Assembly: GCF_024385465.1 (NCBI RefSeq)
Contig: NZ_JANFLS010000001.1
Location: 372,001 to 436,000, forward strand
DNA from: Arthrobacter sp. zg-Y844
GTDB taxonomy: Bacteria; Actinomycetota; Actinomycetes; Actinomycetales; Micrococcaceae
Length of the DNA: 64,000 nucleotides
Direction of reading: 5' to 3'
Shown here: positions 16,298-27,561 of the stretch, one piece after another
Layout: each line of letters starts with the position of its first letter
Numbering within the stretch: position 1 is the first letter of the stretch
Program-made: the position numbers and the translations under genes
Notes under the pieces: generated by a model
The model's database searches: none
What the model saw: only the letters and a program-made list of their open reading frames with translations
Told to the model about the DNA's origin: nothing

Positions 16298-18040
16298 TTA
16301 GCCGGCCAGGATGGCCGCACCGTAGGCCGGCAGCTGCACGGCATCGCCGTAGAGCTTCGCCGGTGCGGTTTCCAGCAGCACCTCCGCCTTCCGGCCGAAC
16401 GGAAGCGGCAGCTCGCGCGGGGTGTCGGCAAAGTTCAGCGCCACCGCCGTGGAACCGCGCTGCATAACCAGCCAGCGGCCCACTTCGTCATAGTCCACCC
16501 GGACATTGCGCAGGTCCGGGTCCATCAGGTCGGGGGTCTCGCGGCGCAGCGCCAGGAGCCTGCGGTACAGGTCCAGCAGCCGGCCGTGGTCCCCCTCTTC
16601 CACCTCGGACCAGTCCAGCTTCGAGTTGGTGAAGGTGGACGGATCCTGGGGATTCGGCACCGTGTCCGGGTCCCATCCCATCCGCTCGAATTCCTTCAGG
16701 CGTCCCTCTGCCGTGGCCTTTCCCAGCTCGGGTTCGGGGTGCGAGGTGAAGAACTGCCAGGGCGTGGAGGCCCCGAATTCTTCACCCATGAAGAGCATGG
16801 GCGTGAACGGCGAGGCCAGGCTCAGCACCGCGCCGAGGGCGAGCTGTTCGTACCCCAGCGTCGCACTCAGCCGGTCGCCGGCCGCCCGGTTGCCGATCTG
16901 GTCGTGGTTCTGGATAGCGGTGACCAGCTGGCGTGCGGTCACTGCCTCCTTGTCCAACGGACGTCCGTGGCTGCGTTCCCGGAAGGAGGAGTACGTTCCG
17001 TTGTGGAAGAACCCTTCCTGCAGGACCTTCGCCAGTGCACCGAGTGAATCGAAGTCCTCGTAGTACCCGCCGTTTTCACGCGTGAGGTTGGTGTGGGCGG
17101 CATGGTGGAAGTCATCGGACCACTGGCCGGCAAGGCCGTAGCCGTTGACGTTCCGCGGGGTGATGAGCCGGGGGTTGTTCAAATCCGACTCCGCGATGAG
17201 GAACAGCGGCTTCCCCAGGGCTTCCGCGCATTTGTCCGTCGCAGCGGCCATCTCTTCGAGGATGTGCACGGCGCGTTCGTCATGCAGTGCGTGCACCGCA
17301 TCCAGCCGCAGTCCGTCCACGTGGTAGTCGCGGAACCACATGAGGACGTTGTCCACAATGTACTCGCGGACGACGTCGGAGAGCGGGCCGTCCAGGTTGA
17401 CCGAGTCTCCCCAGGTGTTCGCCTTCCCGTCGGTGAGGTAGGGGCCGAACATCGGCAGGTAATTGCCGCTGGGTCCAAGGTGGTTGTAGACGACGTCCTG
17501 GATAACGCCCAGTCCGGCCTGGTGGGCCGCGTCCACGAACCGCTGGTAGGCCTCGGGCCCGCCGTAGGTTTCCTGCACGGCGTACCAGAGCACGCCGTCG
17601 TAGCCCCAGTTGTGGGTTCCGTTGAAGGCATTGACGGGCAGCAGTTCGACAAAGCGCACACCCAGGTCCACCAGGTAGTCCAGCCGGCCGATCGCCGCAT
17701 CCAGCGTGCCTTCGGGAGTGAAGGTACCGATGTGCATCTCATAGATCGCCCCGCCGTCGAGTCCCGGGGAGACCCAGTCGGCGTCATGCCACTGGTACAG
17801 ATCCGGATCGAAGGTGCGCGAAAGTGCGTGCACGCCCTCGGGCTGCCGCCGGGACCGGGGATCCGGCACCGGCGTCTCGGCGTCGTCAATGAGGTAGCCG
17901 TAGTCGATGTCCTCGGTGAGTTCGGCGTGCTGGGCGTGCCACCAGCCGTTCTCTCCGCGGGTCATCGACAGGCGCCGGCCGTCGGCCAGCAGCGTCACGG
18001 TGCCGGCCTTGGGCGCCCACACATCGAAGTCGGTCCTCAT
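16298..18040 (-). CDS. treZ: Malto-oligosyltrehalose trehalohydrolase
   Basis: GH13 enzyme that cuts trehalose from the end of maltooligosyl-trehalose, the last step of the TreYZ route. The 580-residue protein has an N-terminal E-set domain ([19 protein letters not shown]), a barrel with [33 protein letters not shown], the nucleophile region [12 protein letters not shown], the acid/base [10 protein letters not shown] and a C-terminal beta domain. It overlaps treY by four bases, so treX, treY and treZ are translationally coupled. Confidence 0.94.
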   Translation of the reverse strand: MRTDFDVWAPKAGTVTLLADGRRLSMTRGENGWWHAQHAELTEDIDYGYLIDDAETPVPDPRSRRQPEGVHALSRTFDPDLYQWHDADWVSPGLDGGAIYEMHIGTFTPEGTLDAAIGRLDYLVDLGVRFVELLPVNAFNGTHNWGYDGVLWYAVQETYGGPEAYQRFVDAAHQAGLGVIQDVVYNHLGPSGNYLPMFGPYLTDGKANTWGDSVNLDGPLSDVVREYIVDNVLMWFRDYHVDGLRLDAVHALHDERAVHILEEMAAATDKCAEALGKPLFLIAESDLNNPRLITPRNVNGYGLAGQWSDDFHHAAHTNLTRENGGYYEDFDSLGALAKVLQEGFFHNGTYSSFRERSHGRPLDKEAVTARQLVTAIQNHDQIGNRAAGDRLSATLGYEQLALGAVLSLASPFTPMLFMGEEFGASTPWQFFTSHPEPELGKATAEGRLKEFERMGWDPDTVPNPQDPSTFTNSKLDWSEVEEGDHGRLLDLYRRLLALRRETPDLMDPDLRNVRVDYDEVGRWLVMQRGSTAVALNFADTPRELPLPFGRKAEVLLETAPAKLYGDAVQLPAYGAAILAG

Positions 18041-20373
18041 TTGCCGTCCTCCCGAACAAGCAGCGCCACCGGATAGGTGCCGAACAGATCCGCAGCTGCC
18101 AGCCGGCCGCCGCTTTCGTGCGTCTTTCCAGTGATCACGTCACGGTAGGTGCCCGGAGCCAGGACGACGGCGGTGTCCTGCCATCCGCCTTGGCGCTGCA
18201 GCCCCAGCGGCAGACGGGTCACGAGCGTTACCGCTCCGCCGCGGTCGAACCCGAAGAGGTGTTCGGCCGCAGGTCCTTCCACCGCTACGGGGACGTATCC
18301 CGTGAACAGCTCCGGCCGGCCGCGCTTGAGCTGCAGGGCGCGGGTGGTGACGAGCAGCTTCGCTGTCGCGTCCTCGTCCAGGGCGGGGGCACCGGCGTCG
18401 GCGAACGACGCCGCGACCTCGCGCCGCCGGGCGAAGTCCACTTCGCGGCGGTTGTCCGGGTCCACCAGTGACCGGTCCCAGAATTCGGTGCCCTGGTAGA
18501 CATCCGGCACACCGGGCATGGTCAGCTGCAGGAGCTTGGCGGAGAGCGAATTGCTGTACCCCGCCTCCCGGACGCGTTCTACCAGCGCAGTGATTACCGC
18601 GTTGACGTCCGGATTGTCGAACGCCGCATCAATGGCTGCATGCATCCGCTCTTCGAACTCGGCGTTGGGAGCCGTCCAGGTGGTGCTGCTGGAGGCTTCG
18701 CGGGCGGCCTTCTCTGCGTAGGCATGTGCACGTTCCCGGCTCAGCGGCCAGGCCCCGACGAAGGTCTGCCAGAGCAGGTTCGCCATCGGCCCGTCATGCA
18801 TCGGAACAAGGGCGTCGAGGCGGGTGAATGCTTCGCTCCACTCCTCCGGGATTTCCGCGAGCACGGAGATCCTGGACCGGGTGTCTTCGCTGCGCTTGGT
18901 GTCGTGCGTAGTCAGGGCTGTCATGGCCGCCGGCTGTTCCAGCTGCCGGCGGAGCATCCGGGTGTGCATTTCAAACGGGGATACGGCGAAGTGTGCCGGG
19001 TCGGCGCCAACCTCGTTGAGGGAGGTCAGCCGGGAGTAACGGTAGAACGCCGTATCCTCGACGCCCTTGGCCATGACCATGCCGGAGGTCTGCTGGAAAC
19101 GCACCGCCAGCTCGCCCAGACTCGAAAGCGACACTGTTCCCGCGGAGTCTTCACCCAGCAGCGGGTTCAACAGCGGATGCAGGATGTCCAGCGCCGCCGC
19201 CAGGTCCGGCCGGTGCACCTTGGCCGCGATGACGGCCTCGGTCAGGTGGTCGGCGCCTTCGGGCAGGTAGCTGCGGTAGACCGGGAAGCAGGCCAGCAGT
19301 TCCGCGAGCGCATCTGCTGCCGTCTCCGGTTCCAGTCCGCTGTCCGCAGGGAGCAGGCGCACGAGGCGCTGCACCTCGGAGTGCAGCAGGCCGTCCGCGA
19401 TGACCCGCTTGGTGCCGTGGATCATCTGTGCGTACGGTTCCATGGGCACCAGCGCGGTCAGCGTGTCACTGCCCGCCGGGTCCACGAACAACCGGTCGAT
19501 GTCGGCCAGCGCGTCGTAGCCGGTGGTGCCTTCGGTTTCCCAGTCCGCGGCGAGCTTTTCGCCCGGTTCCAGGATCTTTTCCACCAGGATGTACGCTCCG
19601 CCGGTGATCTCGCGCAGCCGGGCCAGGTAGCCCTTGGGATCGGCGAGCCCGTCCGGATGGTCGATGCGCAGGCCGTCCACGAGGCCCTCGTCGAACCAGC
19701 GCTTAATTTCGGCGTGTGCCTCGTCAAAGACCCAGGGCTCTTCCACGCGGATGCCGGCCAGGGTGTTGACCCCGAAGAACCGGCGGTAGTTCAGCTCGCT
19801 GTCGGCGCGGCGCCAGTTCACCAGTTCGTAGGCCTGGCGGGCGTGCACGTCCTGCGCACTGTCGCCTTCTGCTGCGGTGCCTTCGGCCACCGGGAAACGG
19901 TGGTCGTAGTAGTGCAGTTCATTGCCCGCCAGCTTGAGCTGCTCGAGCTCATTGTCGCCGTCGCCCAGGACGGGCAGCCGCAGCTTCCCGTTCCCGGCGT
20001 CCCAGTCAATGTCGAAGGCTTCGGCATACCGGGAACCGCGGCCTTCCGCCAACACGGACCACCACCATTTGTTCCGGTGCGGCGTGGCGATGCCCATGTG
20101 GTTGGGCACAATGTCCACGAGCACGCCAAGACCGGCCGCGCGGGCGGCGTCGGAAAGGGCCTTCAGGCCCTCCGCTCCGCCGCGGGTCGGGTCGACGGCT
20201 GAAGGATCAGTGACGTCGTAGCCGTGGTCCGAGCCTTCTTCCGCCGTGAGGATCGGTGAGAGGTAGACCCAGTCCACGCCAAGGTCAGCCAGGTACGGCA
20301 CGAGTTCCGCGGCGTCGAACAGGGTGAAGGACGGGCGGATCTGCAGGCGGTACGTGGAGAGGGGTGTCCTCAT
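18037..20373 (-). CDS. treY: Malto-oligosyltrehalose synthase
   Basis: GH13 intramolecular transglucosylase that turns the reducing-end linkage of maltodextrins into an alpha,alpha-1,1 bond. Signatures are [19 protein letters not shown] at the N-terminus, [20 protein letters not shown], the catalytic [30 protein letters not shown] with the acid/base glutamate and the C-terminal [15 protein letters not shown]. The start at 20373 overlaps the treX stop (ATGA); the longer open frame to 20559 runs inside treX and is rejected. Length is 778 residues, normal for the family. Confidence 0.94.
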   Translation of the reverse strand: MRTPLSTYRLQIRPSFTLFDAAELVPYLADLGVDWVYLSPILTAEEGSDHGYDVTDPSAVDPTRGGAEGLKALSDAARAAGLGVLVDIVPNHMGIATPHRNKWWWSVLAEGRGSRYAEAFDIDWDAGNGKLRLPVLGDGDNELEQLKLAGNELHYYDHRFPVAEGTAAEGDSAQDVHARQAYELVNWRRADSELNYRRFFGVNTLAGIRVEEPWVFDEAHAEIKRWFDEGLVDGLRIDHPDGLADPKGYLARLREITGGAYILVEKILEPGEKLAADWETEGTTGYDALADIDRLFVDPAGSDTLTALVPMEPYAQMIHGTKRVIADGLLHSEVQRLVRLLPADSGLEPETAADALAELLACFPVYRSYLPEGADHLTEAVIAAKVHRPDLAAALDILHPLLNPLLGEDSAGTVSLSSLGELAVRFQQTSGMVMAKGVEDTAFYRYSRLTSLNEVGADPAHFAVSPFEMHTRMLRRQLEQPAAMTALTTHDTKRSEDTRSRISVLAEIPEEWSEAFTRLDALVPMHDGPMANLLWQTFVGAWPLSRERAHAYAEKAAREASSSTTWTAPNAEFEERMHAAIDAAFDNPDVNAVITALVERVREAGYSNSLSAKLLQLTMPGVPDVYQGTEFWDRSLVDPDNRREVDFARRREVAASFADAGAPALDEDATAKLLVTTRALQLKRGRPELFTGYVPVAVEGPAAEHLFGFDRGGAVTLVTRLPLGLQRQGGWQDTAVVLAPGTYRDVITGKTHESGGRLAAADLFGTYPVALLVREDGK

Positions 20374-22550
20374 TCGGCGGCCTCGGTGTTTTGGGCGGCC
20401 ATGGCGGCGAGGGACGCGGCCACGGAGTGGTCGTGCTCCTCTTCCTCTTCGTGTGCCCGCAGGACCACCATGGACTTGGCAGCCACGGTCAGCTGGCTGT
20501 CCGCGGCAACCGGCTCCGAGTCGGCGTATTCGCCGGCGGTGTCGATCACCGTGTCCCACATGGGTGCGTATTCCTTCGCCGGAAGGGTGACCTTCACGGC
20601 TTCGTCGTGCGCGTTGAAGTACAGCAGGAAGTTCAGGTCGGTGATCCGCTGTCCGCGGGCATCCTTGCCCGAGATGCCCTGCCCGTTGAGGAAGACACCA
20701 AGGGAACGGCTGATCGGGGTGTCCCAGTCATCCGGGGACATGGTGGTGCCGTCCTCGTTCAGCCAGACGATGTCCGGCAGTGCCTCGCCCTCGCCGCGCC
20801 GCACGGGACGGCCGTCGAAGAACCGGCGCCGGCGGAACGTGGGGTGCTCGGCACGCAGGGTGTTGACCGCCGCGGTGAATTCCATCAGCGGCGCATCCAT
20901 GGTCTCCCAGTTGATCCAGCTCAGCTCGGAGTCCTGCGCGTAGGTGTTGTTGTTGCCCTGCTGGGTGCGGCCCAGCTCGTCGCCGTGCGCGATCATCGGC
21001 ACGCCCTGGGACAGGAGCAGGGTGGCGAGGAAGTTGCGCTGCTGGCGGGCACGAAGGGACAGGACGGAGGGGTCGTCCGTGGGGCCTTCAACACCGCAGT
21101 TCCAGGAGCGGTTGTGGGACTCGCCGTCGTTGTTGTCCTCGCCGTTGGCGTCGTTGTGCTTCTCGTTGTAGGACACCAGGTCATGCAGCGTGAAGCCGTC
21201 GTGGGCGGTGACGAAGTTGATGGACGCCACCGGACGGCGGGCCGAGGACTCGTACAGGTCGGCGGAGCCGGTGATGCGGGAGGCGAACTCGCCCAGCGTG
21301 GAGGGCTCTCCGCGCCAGAAGTCGCGGACCGTGTCGCGGTACTTGCCGTTCCACTCGGTCCACTGGGGCGGGAAGTTGCCCACCTGGTAGCCGCCGGGTC
21401 CAACGTCCCACGGCTCGGCGATCAGCTTGACCTGGGACACTACCGGGTCCTGCTGCACCAGTTCGAAGAACGCGGAGAGGCGGTCCACATCGTAGAACTC
21501 GCGGGCCAGCGTCGAGGCCAGGTCGAAGCGGAAACCGTCCACGTGCATTTCCGTGACCCAGTAGCGCAGCGAGTCCATCAGCAGCTGCAGGGAGTGCGGA
21601 TTGCCGACGTTGAGCGAGTTGCCCGTGCCGGTGTAGTCCATGTAGTACTTCTTGTCGTCTTCCACCAGCCGGTAGTAGGACGCGTTGTCTATGCCGCGGA
21701 AGGACAGCGTCGGGCCCATGTGGTTGCCCTCGGCCGTGTGGTTGTAGACCACGTCCAGGATCACTTCGATGCCGGCGAGGTGCAGCGCGCGCACCATGGC
21801 CTTGAACTCCTGTACCTGCTGGCCCTGGTCGCCGGTGGCGCTGTACGTGTTGTGCGGCGCAAAGAAGCCGATGGTGTTGTAGCCCCAGTAGTTCGACAGC
21901 CCCTTTTCCTGCAGGGTCGAGTCGTTGACGAACTGGTGCACCGGCATCAGTTCGATCGCGGTGATCCCGAGCTTCTGCAGGTGTGCGATTACGGAGGGGT
22001 GGGCGACGCCGGCGTAGGTGCCGCGCTGCTCCTCGGGTACGTCGGGGTGCAGCTCGGTCAGGCCCTTGACGTGGGCCTCGTAGATCACGGACTGGTGATA
22101 CGGGACCTTGGGCTTCCGGTCTCCGTCCCAGTCGAAGAACGGGTTGATGACGACGCCCATCATCATGTGCGGGGCGGAATCCTCGTCGTTGCGCGAGTGT
22201 TCGTCGCCGAAGTTGTAGCCGAACAGTGCCTGGTCCCAGTCGATTTCGCCGGCGACGGCCTTGGCGTAGGGGTCCAGCAGCAGCTTGTTCGGGTTGCACC
22301 GGTTGCCGTTCTCCGGATCGTTCGGCCCGTCCACGCGGTACCCGTACTTCTGCCCCGGCATGACCTGCGGCAGGTAGCAGTGCCAGACATACCCGTCGAC
22401 CTCGGTCAGGCGGATCTGGTGCTCGGTGCCGTCCTCATCGAACAGGCACAGGAATACGGAATCTGCCACCTCGCTGTAGAGAGCGAAGTTGGTGCCGTTT
22501 CCGTCGTAGGTTGCGCCCAGCGGATAGGCATCTCCCGGCCAAACTTCCAT
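20370..22550 (-). CDS. treX: Glycogen debranching enzyme TreX/GlgX
   Basis: GH13 isoamylase-type enzyme that removes alpha-1,6 branches from glycogen, supplying linear maltodextrins for TreY and TreZ. The 726-residue product begins with a CBM48 domain ([22 protein letters not shown]). The barrel has [18 protein letters not shown], the nucleophile in [16 protein letters not shown], the acid/base in [16 protein letters not shown] and [22 protein letters not shown]. The ATG has a good ribosome-binding site (AGGAG, eight bases). It is the first trehalose gene, 48 bases after nnr; a C-terminal tail of about 25 acidic residues is present. Confidence 0.94.
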   Translation of the reverse strand: MEVWPGDAYPLGATYDGNGTNFALYSEVADSVFLCLFDEDGTEHQIRLTEVDGYVWHCYLPQVMPGQKYGYRVDGPNDPENGNRCNPNKLLLDPYAKAVAGEIDWDQALFGYNFGDEHSRNDEDSAPHMMMGVVINPFFDWDGDRKPKVPYHQSVIYEAHVKGLTELHPDVPEEQRGTYAGVAHPSVIAHLQKLGITAIELMPVHQFVNDSTLQEKGLSNYWGYNTIGFFAPHNTYSATGDQGQQVQEFKAMVRALHLAGIEVILDVVYNHTAEGNHMGPTLSFRGIDNASYYRLVEDDKKYYMDYTGTGNSLNVGNPHSLQLLMDSLRYWVTEMHVDGFRFDLASTLAREFYDVDRLSAFFELVQQDPVVSQVKLIAEPWDVGPGGYQVGNFPPQWTEWNGKYRDTVRDFWRGEPSTLGEFASRITGSADLYESSARRPVASINFVTAHDGFTLHDLVSYNEKHNDANGEDNNDGESHNRSWNCGVEGPTDDPSVLSLRARQQRNFLATLLLSQGVPMIAHGDELGRTQQGNNNTYAQDSELSWINWETMDAPLMEFTAAVNTLRAEHPTFRRRRFFDGRPVRRGEGEALPDIVWLNEDGTTMSPDDWDTPISRSLGVFLNGQGISGKDARGQRITDLNFLLYFNAHDEAVKVTLPAKEYAPMWDTVIDTAGEYADSEPVAADSQLTVAAKSMVVLRAHEEEEEHDHSVAASLAAMAAQNTEAAE

Positions 22551-22598
22551 GTAGTGCTCCTGACTAGTTCCCTGACAACACGTAATTGATATGTCTAC

Positions 22599-24158
22599 TT
22601 ACTTTTTTACCCCAGACTTGGAGCTTACTTGAATTCGTCCGCTTCTCCGTTGGGTGGATTCCGCCACCAGCGACCGGATCTGCGGGGCCAGCAGGGACGG
22701 CTGGACCGGTCCGTCAGCCGCGGCAAGCGCGCCGGCACGGCCGTGGAGACGGGCAGCAGCCGCGGCGAGCCGTGCATAGTGTCCCGGTTCCCGCTCTGTG
22801 TCCGGGGTGCGGTCCGTCGCCAGGAGGGCGCCGAGGATGCCGGCGAGTGTGTCTCCGCTTCCCGCGGTCGCCAGCCACGGCGTTGCCTCGGCCTGGCTGT
22901 AGAGTTCGCCGGTGGGAGCCGCCGCCAGAGTGGCCCAGCCCTTGAGCAGGACGGTGGCGCCGGTGCGTTGGGCGGCTAGGCGGGCGTAGCGGATGGGATC
23001 GGCTTCGATTTCGGTCCGTGACGCCTCCTCTCCCAGGGAACGCAGCAGCGCGGTGAGTTCGCCGGCGTGCGGGGTAAGCACGACGCCGGGGTGCAGCCCG
23101 GTGCGGACCTCGGCGATTGCGTCGGCGTCGATCACTGCGGGCAGCCCGGAGGCCATGGCGTCGCCGGCCCGGCGGCGCTGGTCCTCGTCGTTGCCTGCGC
23201 CGGGTCCGGCCACCCAGGCCTGGACGTGGGTGTCCCCTACGGTCCCTGGGCCGCAGACCGCTTCGGGGTGCGCCAGGTTGATCAGCCGGGCTACGGCGTC
23301 GGGGCCCAGGTAACGGACCATGCCGACGCCGGTGGCGAGAGCGGCGCCCGTGGCCATCAGCGCGGCTCCGGGGTAGGTCTCCGAACCGGCGGCAATGCCG
23401 AGCACGCCGCGGCTGTATTTGTGGTCTGCGGGTGTGGGGAAGGGCAAGAGGGACGCCAGGTCGTCCCCGGACAGGCGGTAGGCGGCCGGGGTTCCGAGGT
23501 GCGGGCCGAGCCCGATGTCGATGCAGCGGATTTCCCCGGCGGCTACAGCGCCCGGGCCGGCGAGCAGTCCGGTTTTGACGGCGCCGAAGGTCACGGTGAG
23601 GTCCGCCCGCAGGCACGTTCCATCCACCCGGCCGGAGTCGGCGTTGACGCCGCTGGGCAGGTCGCAGGCTACGACCAGCGGGCCCTGACCCTGCAGCCGT
23701 GCCGTGTTCAGTGTCTCTGCGATTATGCGGACGGGACCGCGGAGACCGCCGCTGCCGCCGGTGCCCAGGACGCCGTCGATGACGGCATCGGCCGCGAGGG
23801 CGGCATCGGCGAGGGCGGCGGCGTTGGACTCGGTGAGTGCCAGGACCTTTCCGCCCTGCGCCCTGAACGCCGCCAGTGCCTCGGGGTGCGCTGCGTCGGA
23901 GGTAAGCACCGCCGTCGTCGCTGCTCCGCGCCGGGCCAGCCGGGCGGCGGCATAAAGTGCGTCTCCCCCGTTGTTGCCGCTGCCGGCAAGGACGGTTACT
24001 CCGGCCCCGTAGAGGCGGCCGCGGCGGGCCGCCAGCCGGGCGGCCGTCGCCGCGTACAGCCCGTAGGCTGCGCGCTGCATCAGTTCCCCGCCCCGGCCTT
24101 CGGCCAGCAGCGGGGCTTCGGCCCGGCGGACCGCGGTGCCGGTGTACGCACTGATCAT
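22599..24158 (-). CDS. nnr: Bifunctional NAD(P)HX epimerase / ADP-dependent NAD(P)HX dehydratase
   Basis: Repairs hydrated NADH and NADPH. Residues about 1-215 form the YjeF_N epimerase domain, with TVLAGSGNNGGDALYAAARLARRGA. Residues about 235-515 form the ribokinase-like dehydratase, with HKYSRGVLGIAAGSETYPGAALM, VLTPHAGELTALL and the ATP/ADP-site aspartate in TAGSGDTLAGILGALLA. The start at 24158 (ISAYTGTAVRRAEAPLL) sits ten bases after the acpS stop and has AGGA upstream; the longer frame to 24212 runs into acpS. Length 519 residues matches the fused family. Confidence 0.93.
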   Translation of the reverse strand: MISAYTGTAVRRAEAPLLAEGRGGELMQRAAYGLYAATAARLAARRGRLYGAGVTVLAGSGNNGGDALYAAARLARRGAATTAVLTSDAAHPEALAAFRAQGGKVLALTESNAAALADAALAADAVIDGVLGTGGSGGLRGPVRIIAETLNTARLQGQGPLVVACDLPSGVNADSGRVDGTCLRADLTVTFGAVKTGLLAGPGAVAAGEIRCIDIGLGPHLGTPAAYRLSGDDLASLLPFPTPADHKYSRGVLGIAAGSETYPGAALMATGAALATGVGMVRYLGPDAVARLINLAHPEAVCGPGTVGDTHVQAWVAGPGAGNDEDQRRRAGDAMASGLPAVIDADAIAEVRTGLHPGVVLTPHAGELTALLRSLGEEASRTEIEADPIRYARLAAQRTGATVLLKGWATLAAAPTGELYSQAEATPWLATAGSGDTLAGILGALLATDRTPDTEREPGHYARLAAAAARLHGRAGALAAADGPVQPSLLAPQIRSLVAESTQRRSGRIQVSSKSGVKK

Positions 24159-24168
24159 GCGCTTTGTC

Positions 24169-24519
24169 CTAGCCTTCGGCGATGACCATTGCAGTAGCCA
24201 TGTTGCCGTCATGGCTCAGGGAAAGGTGCCAGGTCTGCACGCCCTTGCCCTCCGCCACGGCAGCCACGGTTCCGTCAATCTGCAGCAGCGGCGCTCCGGC
24301 GGGATCCAGCAGGACCTGGCAGTGCTGCCAGTTCATGCCGGCCGGGGCGCCCAGGGCCTTGGCCACGGCTTCCTTCGCCGCGAACCGTGCAGCCAGTGAA
24401 CGCAGGTTCAACTCCCGTTCCGCCGGTGCGAACAGCCGGGCACGGAGCCCGGGCGTGCGCTCCAGCTGGCGGCCGAACCGCGGCACGTCCACTACATCGA
24501 CGCCGATTCCGATAATCAC
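24169..24519 (-). CDS. acpS: Holo-[acyl-carrier-protein] synthase
   Basis: Transfers 4'-phosphopantetheine from CoA to the acyl carrier protein. The 116-residue protein has the magnesium-binding [12 protein letters not shown] start, [18 protein letters not shown] with the second metal ligand, and [17 protein letters not shown] at the end. It sits 13 bases after glmS and ten bases before nnr. The glmS-acpS-nnr order is seen in other high-GC Gram-positives. CoA for this step would come from the pathway that begins with CoaA, encoded divergently next door. Confidence 0.95.
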   Translation of the reverse strand: MIIGIGVDVVDVPRFGRQLERTPGLRARLFAPAERELNLRSLAARFAAKEAVAKALGAPAGMNWQHCQVLLDPAGAPLLQIDGTVAAVAEGKGVQTWHLSLSHDGNMATAMVIAEG

Positions 24520-24532
24520 CGAGGGACGCTCC

Positions 24533-26419
24533 TTATTCCACCGTGACGGACTTGGCCAGGTTGCGCGGCTGGTCCACGTCGAAGCCCTTAGCCGATGCCA
24601 GCTCGCAGGCGAAGATCTGCAGCGGCACGGTGGTCAGCAGCGGTGCCAGCAGCGTCGGTGTTTCCGGCACGTAGAAGATGTGCTCGGCGTAGGCCTTGAC
24701 TGCGTCGTCGCCTTCTTCGGCGATCACGATCGTCTTGGCGCCGCGGGCCCGGATCTCCTGGATGTTGGAAACCACCTTGGCGTGCAGTGAATCCCGGCCG
24801 CGGGGCGACGGGACAACCACGAACACGGGCTGGCCTTCCTCGATCAGGGCAATCGGGCCGTGCTTGAGCTCGCCGGCAGCGAACCCTTCGGCGTGTATGT
24901 AGGCCAGCTCCTTCAGCTTCAGGGCGCCTTCCATTGCCACCGGGAAGCCGACGTGGCGGCCGAGGAAGAGCACCGATCCGGCATCCTTCATCAGCTGTGC
25001 CAGTTCCTTGATCTGCCCGGAGTTGTCCAGCACCTGCTGGATCTTGTCCGGCACCTTGCTGAGGTCCGCAAGGATGTCCTTGATCTCGCCCTGGAACTTG
25101 TTGCCGCGGATCTGTGCCAGGTACAGGCCGAGCAGATAAGCGGCGGTGATCTGTGCCAGGAACGCCTTGGTGGAGGCAACGGCGATTTCCGGTCCGGCGT
25201 GCGTGTAGAGGACTGCGTCCGATTCGCGGGGGATGGTGGAGCCGTTGGTGTTGCAGATGGCCAGGACCTTTGCGCCCTGTTCCTTGGCGTAACGCACTGC
25301 CATCAGCGTGTCCATGGTCTCGCCCGACTGGGAAATGGCCACGACCAGCGTGTTCGAGTCGACAATGGGATCGCGGTAGCGGAACTCATGGCTGAGCTCC
25401 ACCTCGACCGGCAGCCGGCACCAGTGCTCGATGGCGTACTTGGCCACCTGTCCGGCGTACGCGGAGGTTCCGCAGGCCAGGACCATGATCTTGTTGACGT
25501 TCTTGAGCTCCTCGGGGCTGACGCGCAGCTCATCGAGGGTGAGTCGTCCGTCGATGTCCGACCGGCCCAGGAGGGTGTCCCCCACAGCCTGCGGCTGGTC
25601 GTTGATTTCCTTCTCCATGAAGGAGTCGTAACCGCCCTTTTCGGCGGCGGCTGCATCCCAGTTCACGTAGAACTCAGTGCCTTCGGCGACCTCCCCGAAG
25701 AAGTCGGTGATCAGGACCGAGTCAGGAGTGATGGTTACCACCTGGTCCTGGCCCAGTTCGACGGCGCGGCGGGTGAAGTCGATAAAGCCGGAAACGTCCG
25801 AGCCCAGGAAGTTCTCGCCTTCGCCCAGTCCGACGACGAGCGGTGAGTTGCGCCGGGCGGCAACCACGGTGCCGGGCGAATCGGTGTGGACGGCCAGCAG
25901 GGTGAACGCACCCTCGAGCTGCTGGCAGGCAAGCTGCATGGACTTTGCCAGATCCGCGTCGCCCTCGCCGCGGTAGATGGAGGCCAGCAGCGCTGCGGCC
26001 ACCTCGGTGTCGGTTTCGGAAACAAACTCTGCACCGGCGGCCAGCAGTTCGGCCTTCAGCTCGGCGAAGTTCTCGATAATGCCGTTGTGGATCACGGCCA
26101 GGCGTCCGTTGTCCGCCAGATGGGGATGGGCGTTTTCATCGGTGGGGCCGCCGTGCGTGGCCCAGCGGGTGTGCCCGATACCGGTGGTGGCGGGGGTCAG
26201 CGGAGCCGCCTCCAGCTCGGCCACCAGGTTGGCCAGCTTGCCTGACTTCTTGCGGTATTCGATACCCAAGGGAGTGAGTACGGCGACGCCGGCCGAGTCA
26301 TAGCCCCGGTATTCCAGCCGCCGAAGGCCTTCCATTACTACTTCGAGAGCTCCGTGCCCGCCTGCACTAATACCTGCAATGGCGTCCGGGCGGCCTGCAT
26401 ATCCAATAATTCCACACAT
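24533..26419 (-). CDS. glmS: Glutamine-fructose-6-phosphate aminotransferase (isomerizing)
   Basis: Makes glucosamine 6-phosphate, the entry to UDP-GlcNAc and peptidoglycan. The protein of 628 residues must start at the ATG at 26419 because the next residue is the catalytic Cys of the Ntn glutaminase (CGIIGYAG). [32 protein letters not shown] and two SIS domains ([39 protein letters not shown]) follow, and it ends with the family-specific [13 protein letters not shown]. No glmS ribozyme-like sequence is evident upstream. GlmM, which uses the product, is encoded 1.1 kb away. Confidence 0.96.
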   Translation of the reverse strand: MCGIIGYAGRPDAIAGISAGGHGALEVVMEGLRRLEYRGYDSAGVAVLTPLGIEYRKKSGKLANLVAELEAAPLTPATTGIGHTRWATHGGPTDENAHPHLADNGRLAVIHNGIIENFAELKAELLAAGAEFVSETDTEVAAALLASIYRGEGDADLAKSMQLACQQLEGAFTLLAVHTDSPGTVVAARRNSPLVVGLGEGENFLGSDVSGFIDFTRRAVELGQDQVVTITPDSVLITDFFGEVAEGTEFYVNWDAAAAEKGGYDSFMEKEINDQPQAVGDTLLGRSDIDGRLTLDELRVSPEELKNVNKIMVLACGTSAYAGQVAKYAIEHWCRLPVEVELSHEFRYRDPIVDSNTLVVAISQSGETMDTLMAVRYAKEQGAKVLAICNTNGSTIPRESDAVLYTHAGPEIAVASTKAFLAQITAAYLLGLYLAQIRGNKFQGEIKDILADLSKVPDKIQQVLDNSGQIKELAQLMKDAGSVLFLGRHVGFPVAMEGALKLKELAYIHAEGFAAGELKHGPIALIEEGQPVFVVVPSPRGRDSLHAKVVSNIQEIRARGAKTIVIAEEGDDAVKAYAEHIFYVPETPTLLAPLLTTVPLQIFACELASAKGFDVDQPRNLAKSVTVE

Positions 26420-26539
26420 AGCACTAAGCGTACCGGCCCGCGGACCGGATGCCGAAAGCATGGTGTCCTTCCGCCTGTTGCGGCATCATTGCACGCTTCG
26501 GGCCGTTTGGGTTTGCCTGCTGTTCAGGGCAGAATTCCT

Positions 26540-27523
26540 ATGGTGACCGAACGCCATGTTAAGTCCTCCGCGGCCCAGCCGCCCGAGAGCAGTTTCACTC
26601 CCTTCGTCGAGCTGGACCGCAGGACCTGGTCGCGGCTGTCACATGAGATACGCTCCCCGCTCAACCAGGAGGACATCCTCCGGCTGCGCGGCGTCGGTGA
26701 CCAGCTGAACCTGGATGAGATCAGGGAGGTCTACCTTCCGCTCTCCAGGCTGCTGAACCTGTATGTGGCGGCTGCAGGCCGCCTGCACAGTGCCACCACC
26801 ACCTTCCTCGGCGAGAAGACCACCCGTACCCCGTTCGTGATCGGCGTGGCCGGATCCGTGGCTGTCGGCAAATCCACTACGGCCCGGGTCCTGCGTGAAA
26901 TGCTGCGCCGCTGGCCGGAAACTCCGAACGTGGAACTGATCACCACGGACGGTTTCCTGTACCCCAACGCAGAACTGGAACGCCGCGGGCTGATGCAGCG
27001 CAAGGGCTTCCCGGAATCCTATGACCGACGCCGGCTGCTGCGCTTTGTCAGCGAGGTGAAGAGCGGCGCCGAGGAGGTCCGGGCGCCGAAGTATTCGCAC
27101 CTGACGTACGACATTGTCCCCGGCGAGGAGATAGTGGTCCGCCGGCCGGACGTGCTCATAGTCGAGGGGCTGAATGTCCTCGCCCCGGCCCGGACGCGCG
27201 CCGACGGGCGTGCCGGCCTTGCACTGAGCGACTTCTTCGATTTCTCGATTTACGTGGACGCGCGCACCTCCTACATCGAGGAATGGTACGTCCAGCGTTT
27301 CCAGTCGCTGCGCACCGGGGCCTTCGCTGACCCGGCATCCTACTTCCACCGCTACGCGGATCTGACGGACGAAGAGGCCCGGGCCACGGCCCTGGACATC
27401 TGGAAGCGGATCAACGAGCCGAACCTCATCACCAACGTGCTGCCCACGAGGGGCCGCGCCCAGCTGGTGCTGACCAAGGACGCGGACCACTCGGTGCGGC
27501 GGATGCTCCTGCGCAAGACGTAG
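26540..27523 (+). CDS. coaA: Pantothenate kinase, type I
   Basis: First committed step of CoA synthesis. The 327-residue protein has [12 protein letters not shown], the P-loop [17 protein letters not shown] near residue 105, [28 protein letters not shown] and a C-terminal RRMLLRKT. The ATG at 26540 is taken as the start; a GTG follows directly and the frame is open back to 26354 but overlaps glmS there. It is divergent from glmS with about 120 bases between, and convergent with glmM. Confidence 0.95.
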   Translation: MVTERHVKSSAAQPPESSFTPFVELDRRTWSRLSHEIRSPLNQEDILRLRGVGDQLNLDEIREVYLPLSRLLNLYVAAAGRLHSATTTFLGEKTTRTPFVIGVAGSVAVGKSTTARVLREMLRRWPETPNVELITTDGFLYPNAELERRGLMQRKGFPESYDRRRLLRFVSEVKSGAEEVRAPKYSHLTYDIVPGEEIVVRRPDVLIVEGLNVLAPARTRADGRAGLALSDFFDFSIYVDARTSYIEEWYVQRFQSLRTGAFADPASYFHRYADLTDEEARATALDIWKRINEPNLITNVLPTRGRAQLVLTKDADHSVRRMLLRKT

Positions 27524-27524
27524 G

Positions 27525-27551
27525 CCGGCGCGGGACTAGGTCCCGCGCCGG
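27525..27551. terminator. Bidirectional terminator between coaA and glmM
   Basis: Perfect 12-base inverted repeat CCGGCGCGGGAC / GTCCCGCGCCGG with a three-base TAG loop, directly after the coaA stop and 11 bases before the glmM stop on the other strand. Confidence 0.8.
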
Positions 27552-27561
27552 TGCAGTGCTG

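Noticed and set aside
20364-22589. 741-codon plus-strand open frame opposite treX
   Set aside because: Exact antisense of a strongly conserved enzyme; no domain recognised. Same reasoning for other long frames opposite glmS, rpoA and secY.
26420-26539. glmS ribozyme or riboswitch upstream of glmS
   Set aside because: Only about 120 bases separate glmS and coaA and no ribozyme core sequence could be recognised.
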